Assembly (NCBI GenBank): GCA_963805915.1
Contig: CAWDWD010000007.1
Span: 248,001-312,000, forward strand
Source: JAEULH01 sp963805915
Lineage (GTDB): Bacteria > Pseudomonadota > Alphaproteobacteria > Rhodospirillales > Defluviicoccaceae
Direction: 5' to 3'
Length of the DNA stretch: 64,000 nt
The translations under genes and the position numbers were made by a program. Below, piece by piece: positions 35,703 to 44,504 of the stretch (positions within the stretch are counted from its first letter, which is position 1; the number at the start of each line of letters is the position of its first letter). The notes under the pieces are model-generated. The model was not told the DNA's origin and did not search any database. It was given only the letters and a program-made list of their open reading frames with translations.

Positions 35703-37649
35703 ATGGTTCGCTCCATGTCGCTCTTTGCATCAAGTCGCCACGCGTTTCTCGGGGCCGTGGCCGCCTACCTCTGTCTTGCCGGCCCGGTGCTCGCATCCGA
35801 TCCGACATATCTTCCCGAGCTCATTGCCCGGTCGCGCAGCGAAGGCTTGGCCGGGCGGCGTGGTTGGCTTACGCTATTGCATTACGAGCCGCAAACCCTC
35901 GGCGGCGTCTCCAGCCTGATCGACGGGCCTTCGTTCTTCGCCGCCGCCGATGGCAAGACCAACCCGCAAGCCGAGCTCGAGGCGACGCTCGCCACGTTTT
36001 TCGCCGCCGAGCCGGCCGGGGAGGGCGAGCAATCGCCGCAATGCGCGCGGATCGCCCGCTTCCGCTGGCTCGATGAGCAGCTCCAGTTCGACCCGGCGCG
36101 GCTCGACCGGGACCCCTGTCCTGCGTTCGATGAGTGGTACCGCATACTGGACGCGGCCCAGATCACGCTGGTCTACCCCTCGGCCTACCTCAACAACCCG
36201 TCGTCGATGTTCGGCCACACGCTGCTGCGGATCGACCGGCCGAATCAGAGCGAACAGACCCGGCTGCTGTCGTTCGCGGTCAACTTCGCCGCCGACACCG
36301 GGCAGGATGGCGGCGCGCTGTTCGCGATCAAGGGCTTAGCCGGCGGCTATCGCGGCTACTTCTCGGTCCTGCCGTACTACGAGAAGGTGAGCCAGTACAG
36401 CGACATCGAGAACCGCGACATCTGGGAATACCAGCTCAATCTTAAGCCAGCTGAGATACGCCGGATGCTGGAGCACCTGTGGGAGCTCGACGGGCAATAC
36501 GTCGACTACTATTTCCTGACATCCAACTGTTCGTACATCCTGCTGTCGCTCATCAACACCGCGCGCGCGGATTTGGAGCTGATGCACGGCTTGGATCTCT
36601 ACGCCATTCCGGTCGATACCGTGCGTCCGATCATTCGCCAGGACGGCATGCTCAAGCAGGCGATCTTCCGCCCCTCGGGCATGACCCGGATCAGGCACCT
36701 GCGCGAAGGGCTTGACGAGGAGGGCCAGGCCCTCTCCCTTGCCTTGGCCGACGGCGCCGCGACGCCCGGTGATTCGCGGCTGACAAGGCTGCCGCCCGGC
36801 CAGCAGGCGACGGTGCTCGAGCTTGCGCAAAGCTTGGTTCAGTACCGGCTCAACACCGGAGAACTGGGTCGCGACGTGGTCGCCCCTCGCTCGCTCGCCT
36901 TGTTGCGTGCCCGCGCCGCCGTGCCGACGCCGGTCAATCCTCCCGAGCGCGCCATCGAGGCGCCGGCGGTGCGTCCCGACGAAGGCCACGAGTTGGCGCG
37001 CCTTAGTACGGGCTTCGGCATGACCGGGAGCAACCCGTTTGTCGAGGTCGGTTTGCGCCCCGCCTATCATGACCTGCTCGACCCTCCGGCCGGATATCCC
37101 GCGGGCGCCGAGATCGAGATTCTCGGCTTTCGCATCCGCGACTACTACGGCCGCCTGCCGCAGCTCGAACAGTTCACCCCCGTCGCCATTAAGTCTTTAT
37201 CGCCGCGCGATAGCTACTTCCGGCCCATCTCCTGGCGGCTGAACTTCGGCGTCGAGAGATTTCGTGACGGCGGCGGTGACGCCGGCTGGCTCGCCGGCGT
37301 TCTCGACGGCGGCGCCGGCGGGACCTGGTCGCTCGGCGGCGGCGGCTTCGTCTCGGCGCTGCTCGGCGCCAGCCTGTTCGCCGATCGCGACTGGCCCGAG
37401 CGCAGGATTGCCGGAGCCGGCCCGGAAGTCGGACTGTCCTGGCCGATCACACCGTGGTGGATCGCGCGCGCGGAAGCGCGCTGGCAGGCCGTCGCCGGCA
37501 CCGATCGACTGTCGAAACGCTATAGCGTTGGCGTTGGCCAGGGATTCCGCCTTGACCAAAACCTTTCATTGCGAATCGACGCATCCGTCCGCAATGATGG
37601 CGGCGACGCGTTCGGCGAATGGATAACCTCTCTGCAATGGTATTTCTGA
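35703..37649 (+). CDS. Lnb N-terminal-domain (DUF4105) envelope protein
   Basis: A 648-residue exported protein. A signal peptide (HAFLGAVAAYLCLAGPVLAS) precedes a DUF4105/Lnb N-terminal domain with a probable His/Cys catalytic pair. The His is in NPSSMFGHTLLRIDR and the Cys in YYFLTSNCSYILLSLI, an NlpC/P60-like arrangement. The C-terminal ~200 residues are beta-rich with alternating hydrophobics and end in ...LQWYF, resembling an outer-membrane beta-barrel. The family has been linked to lipoprotein N-acylation (Lnb) in Bacteroides; whether this member acts so is not known. ATG 35703 gives the signal peptide; ATG 35715 is an alternative. Its stop overlaps the next start as TGATG. Confidence 0.75.
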   Translation: MVRSMSLFASSRHAFLGAVAAYLCLAGPVLASDPTYLPELIARSRSEGLAGRRGWLTLLHYEPQTLGGVSSLIDGPSFFAAADGKTNPQAELEATLATFFAAEPAGEGEQSPQCARIARFRWLDEQLQFDPARLDRDPCPAFDEWYRILDAAQITLVYPSAYLNNPSSMFGHTLLRIDRPNQSEQTRLLSFAVNFAADTGQDGGALFAIKGLAGGYRGYFSVLPYYEKVSQYSDIENRDIWEYQLNLKPAEIRRMLEHLWELDGQYVDYYFLTSNCSYILLSLINTARADLELMHGLDLYAIPVDTVRPIIRQDGMLKQAIFRPSGMTRIRHLREGLDEEGQALSLALADGAATPGDSRLTRLPPGQQATVLELAQSLVQYRLNTGELGRDVVAPRSLALLRARAAVPTPVNPPERAIEAPAVRPDEGHELARLSTGFGMTGSNPFVEVGLRPAYHDLLDPPAGYPAGAEIEILGFRIRDYYGRLPQLEQFTPVAIKSLSPRDSYFRPISWRLNFGVERFRDGGGDAGWLAGVLDGGAGGTWSLGGGGFVSALLGASLFADRDWPERRIAGAGPEVGLSWPITPWWIARAEARWQAVAGTDRLSKRYSVGVGQGFRLDQNLSLRIDASVRNDGGDAFGEWITSLQWYF

Positions 37650-38560
37650 TGCGCCGCTTATGGACGGTGGTCATGCTCTGGGCGGCGCTGGCCGTGGCCG
37701 GCTGCACCAGCCTGTTGTTCTATCCGACCCACGACTATGTCATCACGCCCGACAATATCGGCCTAGCCTACCGTGACGTCGAATTTACCGCCGCCGACGG
37801 GGTCCGTCTGCACGGCTGGTTTCTACCCGCGACGGGCAAGGTAAAGGGCACGATCCTCTTCGTCCACGGCAACGCCGAGAACATCAGCACGCACATCGCG
37901 AGCGTTGCCTGGCTGCCGGCTCAGGGCTTCAACGTGCTGTTGTTTGACTACCGGGGCTTCGGCCTCTCCGAAGGCGAACCGACGCTCGACGGCCTGCATC
38001 TCGACACGGAGGCGGCGCTTGACGCGACCTTTACCCAGGCCGGCGTCGATCCGACGCGAGTTGCCCTGTTCGGCCAGAGTCTGGGCGGAAGCGTCGCCAT
38101 TGCCGCACTGGTACGCTCGCCCCATCGTCATGATGTCCGGGCGCTGATCGTCGAGGGCGCCTTTTCAAGCTATCGGGGTATTGCCCAAGAAAAGCTGAGC
38201 GAATTCTGGATGACTTGGCCGCTCCAGGTCCCGTTGTCGTTCACCATCGACAACCGCTACAAGCCGGTCGAGGTTGTCGCCGAGATCTCGCCGACGCCGG
38301 TCCTGATTGTCCACGGCGCGGTGGACCGGATTGTCGATCCAAGCCATGCGGACGCGCTCTATGCCGCCGCGAGACCGCCAAAGGCGCTGTGGCTCATCCC
38401 CGGCGCAAGCCACATTCAGGCGTTCCAATCGGCCGCGGCCCGCCGGCGACTGGTCGACTACTTCAACGCCTGCGCTTTCGCCGGCATCCCGGGGGATCCC
38501 GCGCCCGAGGCCTGTGGCGCATCTCCGCCGCCGGCTCAAGTATTGAGCGTCGTCAAGTAG
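37649..38560 (+). CDS. Alpha/beta-hydrolase lipoprotein
   Basis: A 303-residue serine hydrolase with an N-terminal lipoprotein signal (LWAALAVAGCTSL, lipobox V-A-G-C). HGNAENISTH is the oxyanion-hole HG loop, the nucleophile elbow is LFGQSLGGSVA (Ser in G-x-S-x-G), an acid lies in HGAVDRIVDP and the catalytic His in PGASHIQAF. It belongs to the YtxM/BEM46-like group. ATG 37649 overlaps the upstream stop (TGATG), so translation is coupled to the Lnb-like protein. Both probably act in the periplasm on lipid or ester substrates. Confidence 0.85.
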   Translation: MRRLWTVVMLWAALAVAGCTSLLFYPTHDYVITPDNIGLAYRDVEFTAADGVRLHGWFLPATGKVKGTILFVHGNAENISTHIASVAWLPAQGFNVLLFDYRGFGLSEGEPTLDGLHLDTEAALDATFTQAGVDPTRVALFGQSLGGSVAIAALVRSPHRHDVRALIVEGAFSSYRGIAQEKLSEFWMTWPLQVPLSFTIDNRYKPVEVVAEISPTPVLIVHGAVDRIVDPSHADALYAAARPPKALWLIPGASHIQAFQSAAARRRLVDYFNACAFAGIPGDPAPEACGASPPPAQVLSVVK

Positions 38561-38584
38561 TCGAGACCGATGCGTAAATTCCAA

Positions 38585-38657
38585 ATCGGGTAGGAGGGCG
38601 CCTTGCGGCGGCCCTCCTCCCACACCGCCGTGCGTACGGTTCCGTACACGGCGGTTC
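38585..38657 (-). ncRNA. Group II intron domains V and VI
   Basis: Minus-strand bases 38657-38624 fold as domain V: ACCGCCGTG pairs with CACGGCGGT, with a 2-nt CG bulge and an upper stem TACG/CGTA closed by a GAAC-type loop. Bases ~38620-38587 form domain VI, GGG AGGAGGGC ... GCCCTCCT A CCC, with a single unpaired A near the 3' end as the branch point. The intron ends in AT. Confidence 0.8.
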
Positions 38658-40059
38658 ATGAAGCGTAGTTGAGGCGGCGGTGCCGGTCGAGCAGGCTGAC
38701 CAGCCCGAGATTGCGGAAGAAGCCGGCCCGGAAGGCGTCGTTCATGTGGCTGGCCCCGGCGTTCCACCAGGGGCCGTGTCCGTTGTAGGCGGATACCCAT
38801 GCCCGTTCCTCCGCGAGCCCCCGCTGCATCAGGCGCATCGCTCGTGTCCTCGGCCGCTTGCACTGGCGCCAGATCAGACAGCGCAGGCGCCGCCTGATCC
38901 AGCCGTCCAGCGCCTCGAAGATGCCCCTGGCCTCGGCCAACCGGAAGTAGGCGATCCAGCCGGCGAGGATCGGGGCGAGGTCTTCGATCGTGCGCCCGAG
39001 GCTGCGGCCCCGGCCCTGGCGCCACAACGCCCGAAGCTTGCCCTTGAACCGCGCCACGCTCGCAGGTGCCACACGCAGGCGCGGCGCCCGGTGGGCGGTC
39101 ATGGTGAAGCCCAAGAAGCTGCGCTTCCAGGGGCGGTCCACGGCGCTCTTGGCGACGTTGACCGCGAGCCGCAGTCGCTCGGCCAGGAACCGGGTGATCG
39201 ACGCCATCACCCGTTCGCCCGCCCGCCGGGACCGCACATGGATGTTGCAGTCGTCGGCGTAGCGGACGAAGGCATGGCCGCGTCGCTCCAGTTCCTTGTC
39301 GAGGTCGTCGAGCAGGATGTTCGACAACAGCGGCGACAAGGGACCGCCCTGCGGCGTCCCCTCGGTCCGCGCCGTCGCCACCCCGTCCGCCATCAACCCG
39401 GCCCGCAGATAGCGGCGGATCAGCCGCAACACCGGCTTGTCTTCGACCGCGCGCGCCACCCGCGCCATCAGCACGTCGTGGTTCACCCGATCGAAGAACT
39501 TCTCCAGGTCGATGTCCACCATCCAGCGCCGGCCCGCCGCCACATGGGCGCGCGCGGCCAACACCGCTTGGTGGGCGCTTCGCCCCGGCCGGAAGCCGTA
39601 GGAGGCGTCCGAGAAACCCGGGTCAAAGAGCGGTGAGAGTCCCTGATGCAGCGCCTGCTGGATCAGCCGGTCCACGACCGTGGGGATACCCAAGGTCCGC
39701 GTGCCGCCGCCGGGCTTCGGAATATCCACCCGGCGCACCGGCTGCGGCCGGTACCGGCCGGCCAGCAGGTCTTCCTTGATGCGCGGCCAGTGTTCCACCA
39801 AGAATGCCTTGAGGCCGTCGACGGTCATCGCGTCAACGCCCGCGGCGCCCCTGTTGGCCACCACGCGGTGGTAGGCCGCCCTCATGTTCTCCCGGTCGAC
39901 GATCGCCTCCAGCAACCGGGCCGTCGCCTCCGGGCGGGCAGAAACAGACGGTGCCGCAGCGCTCGACGCACCCAGCCCCTGCTCTCGCGGCTTCCGGCCG
40001 CTACCCTCGGGACAGGCGCCGGGCATCCCAGCCCGGCCTTCGGCGTCCTCTCGCACCAT
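38656..40059 (-). CDS. ltrA: Group II intron reverse transcriptase/maturase (LtrA-like)
   Basis: A 467-residue intron-encoded protein. RT blocks are IPKPGGGTRTLGIPTVVDRL, YGFRPGRSAHQAV, WMVDIDLEKFFDRVNHDVL, TPQGGPLSPLLSNILLDDLD and the catalytic FVRYADDCNIHV. The maturase domain X with GRTIEDLAPILAGWIAYF follows. There is no HNH endonuclease domain, as in class C. ATG 40059 is preferred, because the open frame further upstream (to 40302) is intron RNA sequence. The stop codon overlaps the first bases of domain V. Confidence 0.9.
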   Translation of the reverse strand: MVREDAEGRAGMPGACPEGSGRKPREQGLGASSAAAPSVSARPEATARLLEAIVDRENMRAAYHRVVANRGAAGVDAMTVDGLKAFLVEHWPRIKEDLLAGRYRPQPVRRVDIPKPGGGTRTLGIPTVVDRLIQQALHQGLSPLFDPGFSDASYGFRPGRSAHQAVLAARAHVAAGRRWMVDIDLEKFFDRVNHDVLMARVARAVEDKPVLRLIRRYLRAGLMADGVATARTEGTPQGGPLSPLLSNILLDDLDKELERRGHAFVRYADDCNIHVRSRRAGERVMASITRFLAERLRLAVNVAKSAVDRPWKRSFLGFTMTAHRAPRLRVAPASVARFKGKLRALWRQGRGRSLGRTIEDLAPILAGWIAYFRLAEARGIFEALDGWIRRRLRCLIWRQCKRPRTRAMRLMQRGLAEERAWVSAYNGHGPWWNAGASHMNDAFRAGFFRNLGLVSLLDRHRRLNYAS

Positions 40060-40383
40060 CGAACCGTCCGCTTGCCGTCCGGCACTCCATGTTCGGCCCT
40101 TCGCCGCCCGGTCAAGGCAAGCTACTATGGCCTCTGGCTCGACTCCTGCCGTCCCATCCCGACGCCTCGCGGCGCCGGTAGCACACCTGCACGAAGGGGC
40201 AGGCCGGCAGGCCTCCCAGGGTAAGACGCGCGACCTTCGTCCCACATACCCGCCGCATATACGCCCAGACCCTCCGGGTGACATCGGGCTTCGGGTCTTC
40301 ACGCCCCCTCGCCCAGGGTCTCGGCGCCTCCTATGCGGTTCCTGTTCGTCGGGCCAGGACTTTGCCTGCAGCTTCCTTCAGAC

Positions 40384-41908
40384 GGTTCTTCGACGTCTCA
40401 AGTGGATTGGAAGAGGTCTTCCATGGGTGCGGCGATGAGATAGATCATGGTCGCGAAAGTTGTGGTGTTACGGTAGCCACGGGCTCTTGCCCTTGCGGCC
40501 TGGAACAAGCCGTTGAGGCCTTCGAGGCGGGCGTTGCTGTGGGAGGATGACCAGCGCTGGAGGATGCGCTCGAGGTGCTTCTCGAAGGATTTGAGCGCCT
40601 TGCGCACCGGGTCGAGGATGGGGTCATCGGCGAGGAGCTGGCCGGCGTGATGCAGGAAGTGGGTGATGCGCCAGCGTGCGGCCTGGACGCTTTCGGCTTT
40701 GCGGACCCAGCGGAGCTTTTCCTTGATCCGCCAAGCGATGGCGGTGAACAGATCCGACGCTTCGAGTTCGGCGAGCGCGTCGGCTTGTGCATTGGTGAGG
40801 CGGCCATCGGCCCGCTTCAGGATGGCCCAGCGCAAGGTCTTGGGCAGCTTGCTGTGCTTGGCTTCGGCGCGGCGGACGTCATCGACGGCCTTGGTGAACA
40901 TCTGCACGACGTGAAACCAGTCGACGGTGATAGCGGCGTTTTCGAATGTCTCGCCGACGGCGGCGATGAAGGCGCCGCTCATGTCGCAGACGACCTCGAC
41001 GATGCGGCTGGGCGCACCGCCGTGCTCGGCAAGGAACGCCTTGAACCGGGCGACGGTGTCCTTACCGCGGCCCGGGGTGACGAAGACGACCGGCTTTTGC
41101 TTGCGGTCAAGGTCGATGAACACGGTGACGTAGGTCTGGCCGCGCTTGGCGGCGGTCTCGTCGAGGCCGATCGCCTTGACGCGGGTCAGGTCGATGCTCT
41201 CCACCGCCTTTGTCACGTAGTGCTCGATGATCCGCCACAGGCGTTGATCGGTGATCCCGATGATGCGGGCGGCGGCCAGGACCGGCATCTCGCGCACCAG
41301 CATGATCGCGACCTGCTCAAACAGGAGGGTGAAGCGGCTGCCCTCGCGTGCCCACGGCACATTGATCCGCAAGACCCCGTGCTCGCGGCAGTCGGTGCGC
41401 GGAACCTTCGCGGTGACATAACAGTGATGCTGGAAGAAATTGAGATGTCGCCAGGTGAACTCGGCGAAGTCGTGAGCCTTGCAGAGCTTGCCGCACGCCG
41501 GGCAAGGAAACAGGCCGCCGCGCGCGGCGGCGACCTCGAGATGCAGCTGGTTGGGTTGCATGGTGGTGTCGAGCCGCTGGCCGACCAGTTTCCAGGGCGG
41601 CGTCACCCCGAGCCCAAGCGCCAGAACGTCGTTGGCATCCATTGATCGTTCCCTTCGTCCTTTCCGCCGAAGGGTGCCACCGTGCTCGCATCGGTCAAGG
41701 ACGCTTCGCGCCGCTACCGCGGTGGCCTCACGGCCATCCTTGACCAATGCTGCGCGCGGGGGCTTGCTGGACGGCAAGTCGGGAGCGGGGATGGTCGATG
41801 CGGTCGAACAAGAGGATGGCTATTGCTGTAGACTCAAATCCACAACCGTAAGTATGTGCCCCGCCGATCCAGAAACTCCGTCAATTCCACTTCCAACGTC
41901 GAAGAGGC
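40384..41908. mobile_element. ISL3-family insertion sequence
   Basis: A 1,525-bp element with imperfect terminal inverted repeats (inward TTCTTCGACGTC at the left, CTCTTCGACGTT at the right) and a perfect 8-bp target duplication CTTCAGAC (40376-40383 and 41909-41916). It carries one transposase gene. It is inserted in domain I of the group II intron. Confidence 0.88.
40398..41642 (-). CDS. tnp: ISL3-family transposase
   Basis: A 414-residue DDE transposase. The N-terminal zinc-finger-like part is FPCPACGKLCKAHDF with a following R-T-D-C-R-E-H; the catalytic core contains KAIGLDETAAKRGQTYVT (first Asp), VVCDMSGAFIAAVGETF (second Asp) and the C-terminal Glu in NARLEGLNGLFQAARARARG. ATG 41642 has GGGA 8 nt upstream. 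The frame is intact, so the element may be active. Confidence 0.93.
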   Translation of the reverse strand: MDANDVLALGLGVTPPWKLVGQRLDTTMQPNQLHLEVAAARGGLFPCPACGKLCKAHDFAEFTWRHLNFFQHHCYVTAKVPRTDCREHGVLRINVPWAREGSRFTLLFEQVAIMLVREMPVLAAARIIGITDQRLWRIIEHYVTKAVESIDLTRVKAIGLDETAAKRGQTYVTVFIDLDRKQKPVVFVTPGRGKDTVARFKAFLAEHGGAPSRIVEVVCDMSGAFIAAVGETFENAAITVDWFHVVQMFTKAVDDVRRAEAKHSKLPKTLRWAILKRADGRLTNAQADALAELEASDLFTAIAWRIKEKLRWVRKAESVQAARWRITHFLHHAGQLLADDPILDPVRKALKSFEKHLERILQRWSSSHSNARLEGLNGLFQAARARARGYRNTTTFATMIYLIAAPMEDLFQST

Positions 41909-42062
41909 CTTCAGACCCCGCCTCGCGGCGACGCCCTTGCTGTTCGGCTAACGGTTCCCGTCACCAGGGCCCGTAGAGGACTTCCACCTCCAAGTCGGCC
42001 AACTCACCACCACAGCGAACCAACCAGCGCCGTCATGGCGCTACGCGCCATGCCTGGCGCAC

Positions 42063-42096
42063 ATAACAAAGGCGGGTGCCGTGGTGACACCCGCCC
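42063..42096 (-). terminator. Rho-independent terminator of satP, target of the group II intron
   Basis: On the minus strand GGCGGGTG and CACCCGCC pair around a 9-nt loop, followed by TTTGTTAT. The intron 5' end follows immediately. Confidence 0.85.
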
Positions 42097-42141
42097 AAGT
42101 TTATTGTCTGTTTAGTTGTTGGCGTGGTTATTTCTGGTCTA

Positions 42142-42759
42142 CTACTTTTTGACCGGCCCAAGCGGCATCAGAACCCGGCCGTAGACCTCGTTGATGACCT
42201 GGGCGAGGCCGGTGTAGATGGCGGATAAGCCAAGGACAATGCCTTCCCAGCCGGCCAGTTTCTTCAGGGTTGGGCTGCCGATCAGATCGCCAATCGCAAG
42301 CAGCGCGAAGGCGACAACCAGCAGGAAAAACACGACCTGCAGCGCCCGATTGAGGCGAAATGTGGCGATGAACATCACGAACGACAACAGGCCCCAGATC
42401 CCGAGGTAGCTGGCCATCGCCACCTCGCTCGGCCGCTCGGCCAGACCGAGCTTAGGAAAGGTGATGATGCCGGCGAGAGTCAGCCAAAAGAACCCGTAGC
42501 TGATGAACGCTGTCGCAGCGAAGGTGTTGTTCTTTCGCCATTCGAAGACGCCGGCGAAGACCTGGGCGATGCCGCCGTAGAACACCGCCATGGCCAGAAT
42601 CATCGCGTCGAGTCCGAACAGCCCGGCGTTGTGCATGCTCAGCATCACGGTCGTCAGGCCGAAGCACAGCAGGCCGAGCGGCGCCGGGTTGGCTGTGGTG
42701 TCGGCGATCGCCAGCGTTTGTGGGGCCGAGACCGCGCTCGGTATATTAATGTTGCTCAT
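42142..42759 (-). CDS. satP: Acetate/succinate uptake transporter SatP (YaaH/GPR1/FUN34 family)
   Basis: A 205-residue inner-membrane protein with six predicted helices that transports acetate and succinate. The family motif NPAPLGL lies near residue 26, and the later helices contain NNTFAATAFISYGFFWLTL and the conserved GLSAIYTGLAQVINEVYG. ATG 42759 has AAAGG upstream and avoids a preceding TTG. It is monocistronic, followed by a strong terminator. Confidence 0.92.
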   Translation of the reverse strand: MSNINIPSAVSAPQTLAIADTTANPAPLGLLCFGLTTVMLSMHNAGLFGLDAMILAMAVFYGGIAQVFAGVFEWRKNNTFAATAFISYGFFWLTLAGIITFPKLGLAERPSEVAMASYLGIWGLLSFVMFIATFRLNRALQVVFFLLVVAFALLAIGDLIGSPTLKKLAGWEGIVLGLSAIYTGLAQVINEVYGRVLMPLGPVKK

Positions 42760-42851
42760 CAAGAATTACCTTTTTCCACAACGGTCCGCGGGCGGTAGCG
42801 CGAACGCGCCGATCCGGCCGCGGGCCTTGTCAATAGTCAGTCCCTAGTGGG

Positions 42852-44135
42852 CTACCAGCCGAGCCAGTCGGGGCGAAGCGGGATTGTCGTGGTGTAGACT
42901 TTCGTCTGGGTAACTGTGCCGAAGTTGTAGTCGTTGCGGTACAGCATCACCGTGGTCGTTCCGCGATGGTCCGTCGGTGTCAGCGTCGTCGGCAGGCAGA
43001 CGCCTTCGAGGCCCTGCGGAACGTGATCACGCATGTCCTCGAACGCCTTCTTGATGTTCGCCCCATTGACTTCGCCCATCTTCGCCGCCGCCTGCATGGC
43101 GTCGCGCATCAGGAACGCCGAGCACACGCCGCGAATATAGTGAACCGACCGGTGATCGGCGCCGGATGGATCGGATTCTTGGGAGATCTTGCGAACCGTC
43201 TCCATCCCCGGAACGTCATCGCCCCAGCGCGCCACGCTGACGACCCAGACGAGGCCGTTGCCGGCATCACCCGCCTGCTTGCCGGCTTCCTCGTCCCAGC
43301 CATAGATGTTGGTCATGAACTGGGTCGCGACGCCCTGCTTGGCGCAAGCCTTCAGCAGCGCGACATTGGATTCCGCCGTGTTGGCGAGGAAGGCGAACTG
43401 CGCGCCGGTCTGCTTGAGCGTTTCGCACTGGGCGGTGTAGTCGGATGGCGTGAGCGAATAGCGGATTGGCGGCGTGATCTCGAAGCCGAGATCACGCGCG
43501 TAATCAATGCAAGCCGCGCGCGGCGAGTTCGGATAGGGGTGATTGTCGCCGAGGTAGGCAAACTTGGGCCGATAGAGATCACCTAAAAACGTCGAGCCAC
43601 GTTGCGCGGTGCTCGTCCGCTTCCACGCTTCGGCGGCGAACTGAACGAGGGCGCGGCAACCATCGGAATACGATGGGCCGTAGAAAAAATTGTACGGCGC
43701 CGGGGTGCTGGTCCATGGCGAGCGGCCGGTCGGATCGGTCAAGTGACCGGACGACGAGCCGGACATGAAAACAACGGCGTCCTTGTCGACCAGACCGATT
43801 AGCGCCTCGGTGTCGGCGGTGCCCCATCCCTGAATGGCGACCGGCTTGAAGTCGGTCCTCCACTGCTTGTAGATGCTGATCGCCTTGGCCGGGTCATAGC
43901 CGTAGTCGACCGTTTCCAGGTTGATCTTCTTGCCGTTGATGCCGCCCTGCTGATTGATGAAGGCGAAGGCGTCGCTGACGCCCTGGCCGTAGACTTTGCC
44001 CACGGGGGCCGTTGCGCCGGTCTGCGCGACAAGTTGTCCTACCGGGATCGTATCCGCGCCGAGAGCCACTCCGGCCGCCAGCGGCAGTAGCAGCGCGGCA
44101 GCGAAGGCGGCGGAATGCCGTTTCCTTCCTGTCAT
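42852..44135 (-). CDS. ABC transporter substrate-binding protein (branched-chain amino acid/LivK type)
   Basis: A 427-residue periplasmic binding protein with a signal peptide (AAFAAALLLPLAAGVALGA). The peripla_BP_6 fold is seen in IPVGQLVAQTGATAPVGKVYGQGVSDAF, FINQQGGINGKKINLETVDYGYDP and the C-terminal ...TTIPLRPDWLGW. The ligand may be an amino acid, amide or aromatic acid. There are no permease or ATPase genes nearby, so it is an orphan unless partners lie elsewhere. ATG 44135 has GGGAGGGA 7 nt upstream. Confidence 0.85.
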   Translation of the reverse strand: MTGRKRHSAAFAAALLLPLAAGVALGADTIPVGQLVAQTGATAPVGKVYGQGVSDAFAFINQQGGINGKKINLETVDYGYDPAKAISIYKQWRTDFKPVAIQGWGTADTEALIGLVDKDAVVFMSGSSSGHLTDPTGRSPWTSTPAPYNFFYGPSYSDGCRALVQFAAEAWKRTSTAQRGSTFLGDLYRPKFAYLGDNHPYPNSPRAACIDYARDLGFEITPPIRYSLTPSDYTAQCETLKQTGAQFAFLANTAESNVALLKACAKQGVATQFMTNIYGWDEEAGKQAGDAGNGLVWVVSVARWGDDVPGMETVRKISQESDPSGADHRSVHYIRGVCSAFLMRDAMQAAAKMGEVNGANIKKAFEDMRDHVPQGLEGVCLPTTLTPTDHRGTTTVMLYRNDYNFGTVTQTKVYTTTIPLRPDWLGW

Positions 44136-44504
44136 CTTCTAGTCCCTCCCTTAATTGATATCCCGCTCCGGGGGGTGGCCCTTGGGCGACCCTGACCGAG
44201 GGCGAACATGCTTAGCCGTTGTTCGCAACCATGGCTAGTCGAATTGCGCGCCGGACCAGCAGGTTCGGGACGCTGGCACAAGGCGGCGTGCGCGGTACAC
44301 CGCCGCCGCCGTTCCCGTGTGTATCGTCGTTGTCGCGCGCGCGCGGAACAAGCGCAGCGCCCGGTTCCTCCCGCTCGCCGTTGGAACGCGATGCACTGAG
44401 GCAACTGCTGCGCATTAAAGACGCGACCGGCGGACGCAGGACCTTGATCGACCGTTGGCGTCAGATTTCCGTCATGGTAACCTTACTGCAATCCACTCAC
44501 GACT
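44136..44504. other. Intergenic region between divergent genes
   Basis: This 369-bp region lies between the substrate-binding protein (minus) and the ExeA-like gene (plus). It must hold both promoters. Several short open frames occur but none has homology-like composition or a ribosome site. I see no clear promoter boxes or RNA gene. Confidence 0.4.

Larger units (their letters stand above)
38585..42062 (-). mobile_element. Group IIC-type intron, interrupted by an ISL3 element
   Basis: On the minus strand the intron begins GTGCGCC (42062 downward) directly after the satP terminator and its TTTGTTAT tail, and ends with a domain VI hairpin and ...CCCGAT at 38585. Domain I sequence lies on both sides of the ISL3 insertion (41917-42062 and 40060-40383). 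Without the ISL3 element and its 8-bp duplication the intron is about 1,945 bp, normal for class C introns, which insert after terminator hairpins. The ISL3 insertion in domain I should abolish ribozyme folding, although the maturase frame is intact. The pre-insertion site was the gap between convergent satP and the hydrolase gene. Confidence 0.85.

Noticed and set aside
38680..39636. A 318-codon plus-strand frame opposite the maturase
   Set aside because: Antisense shadow of the RT domain; composition has no protein-family features.
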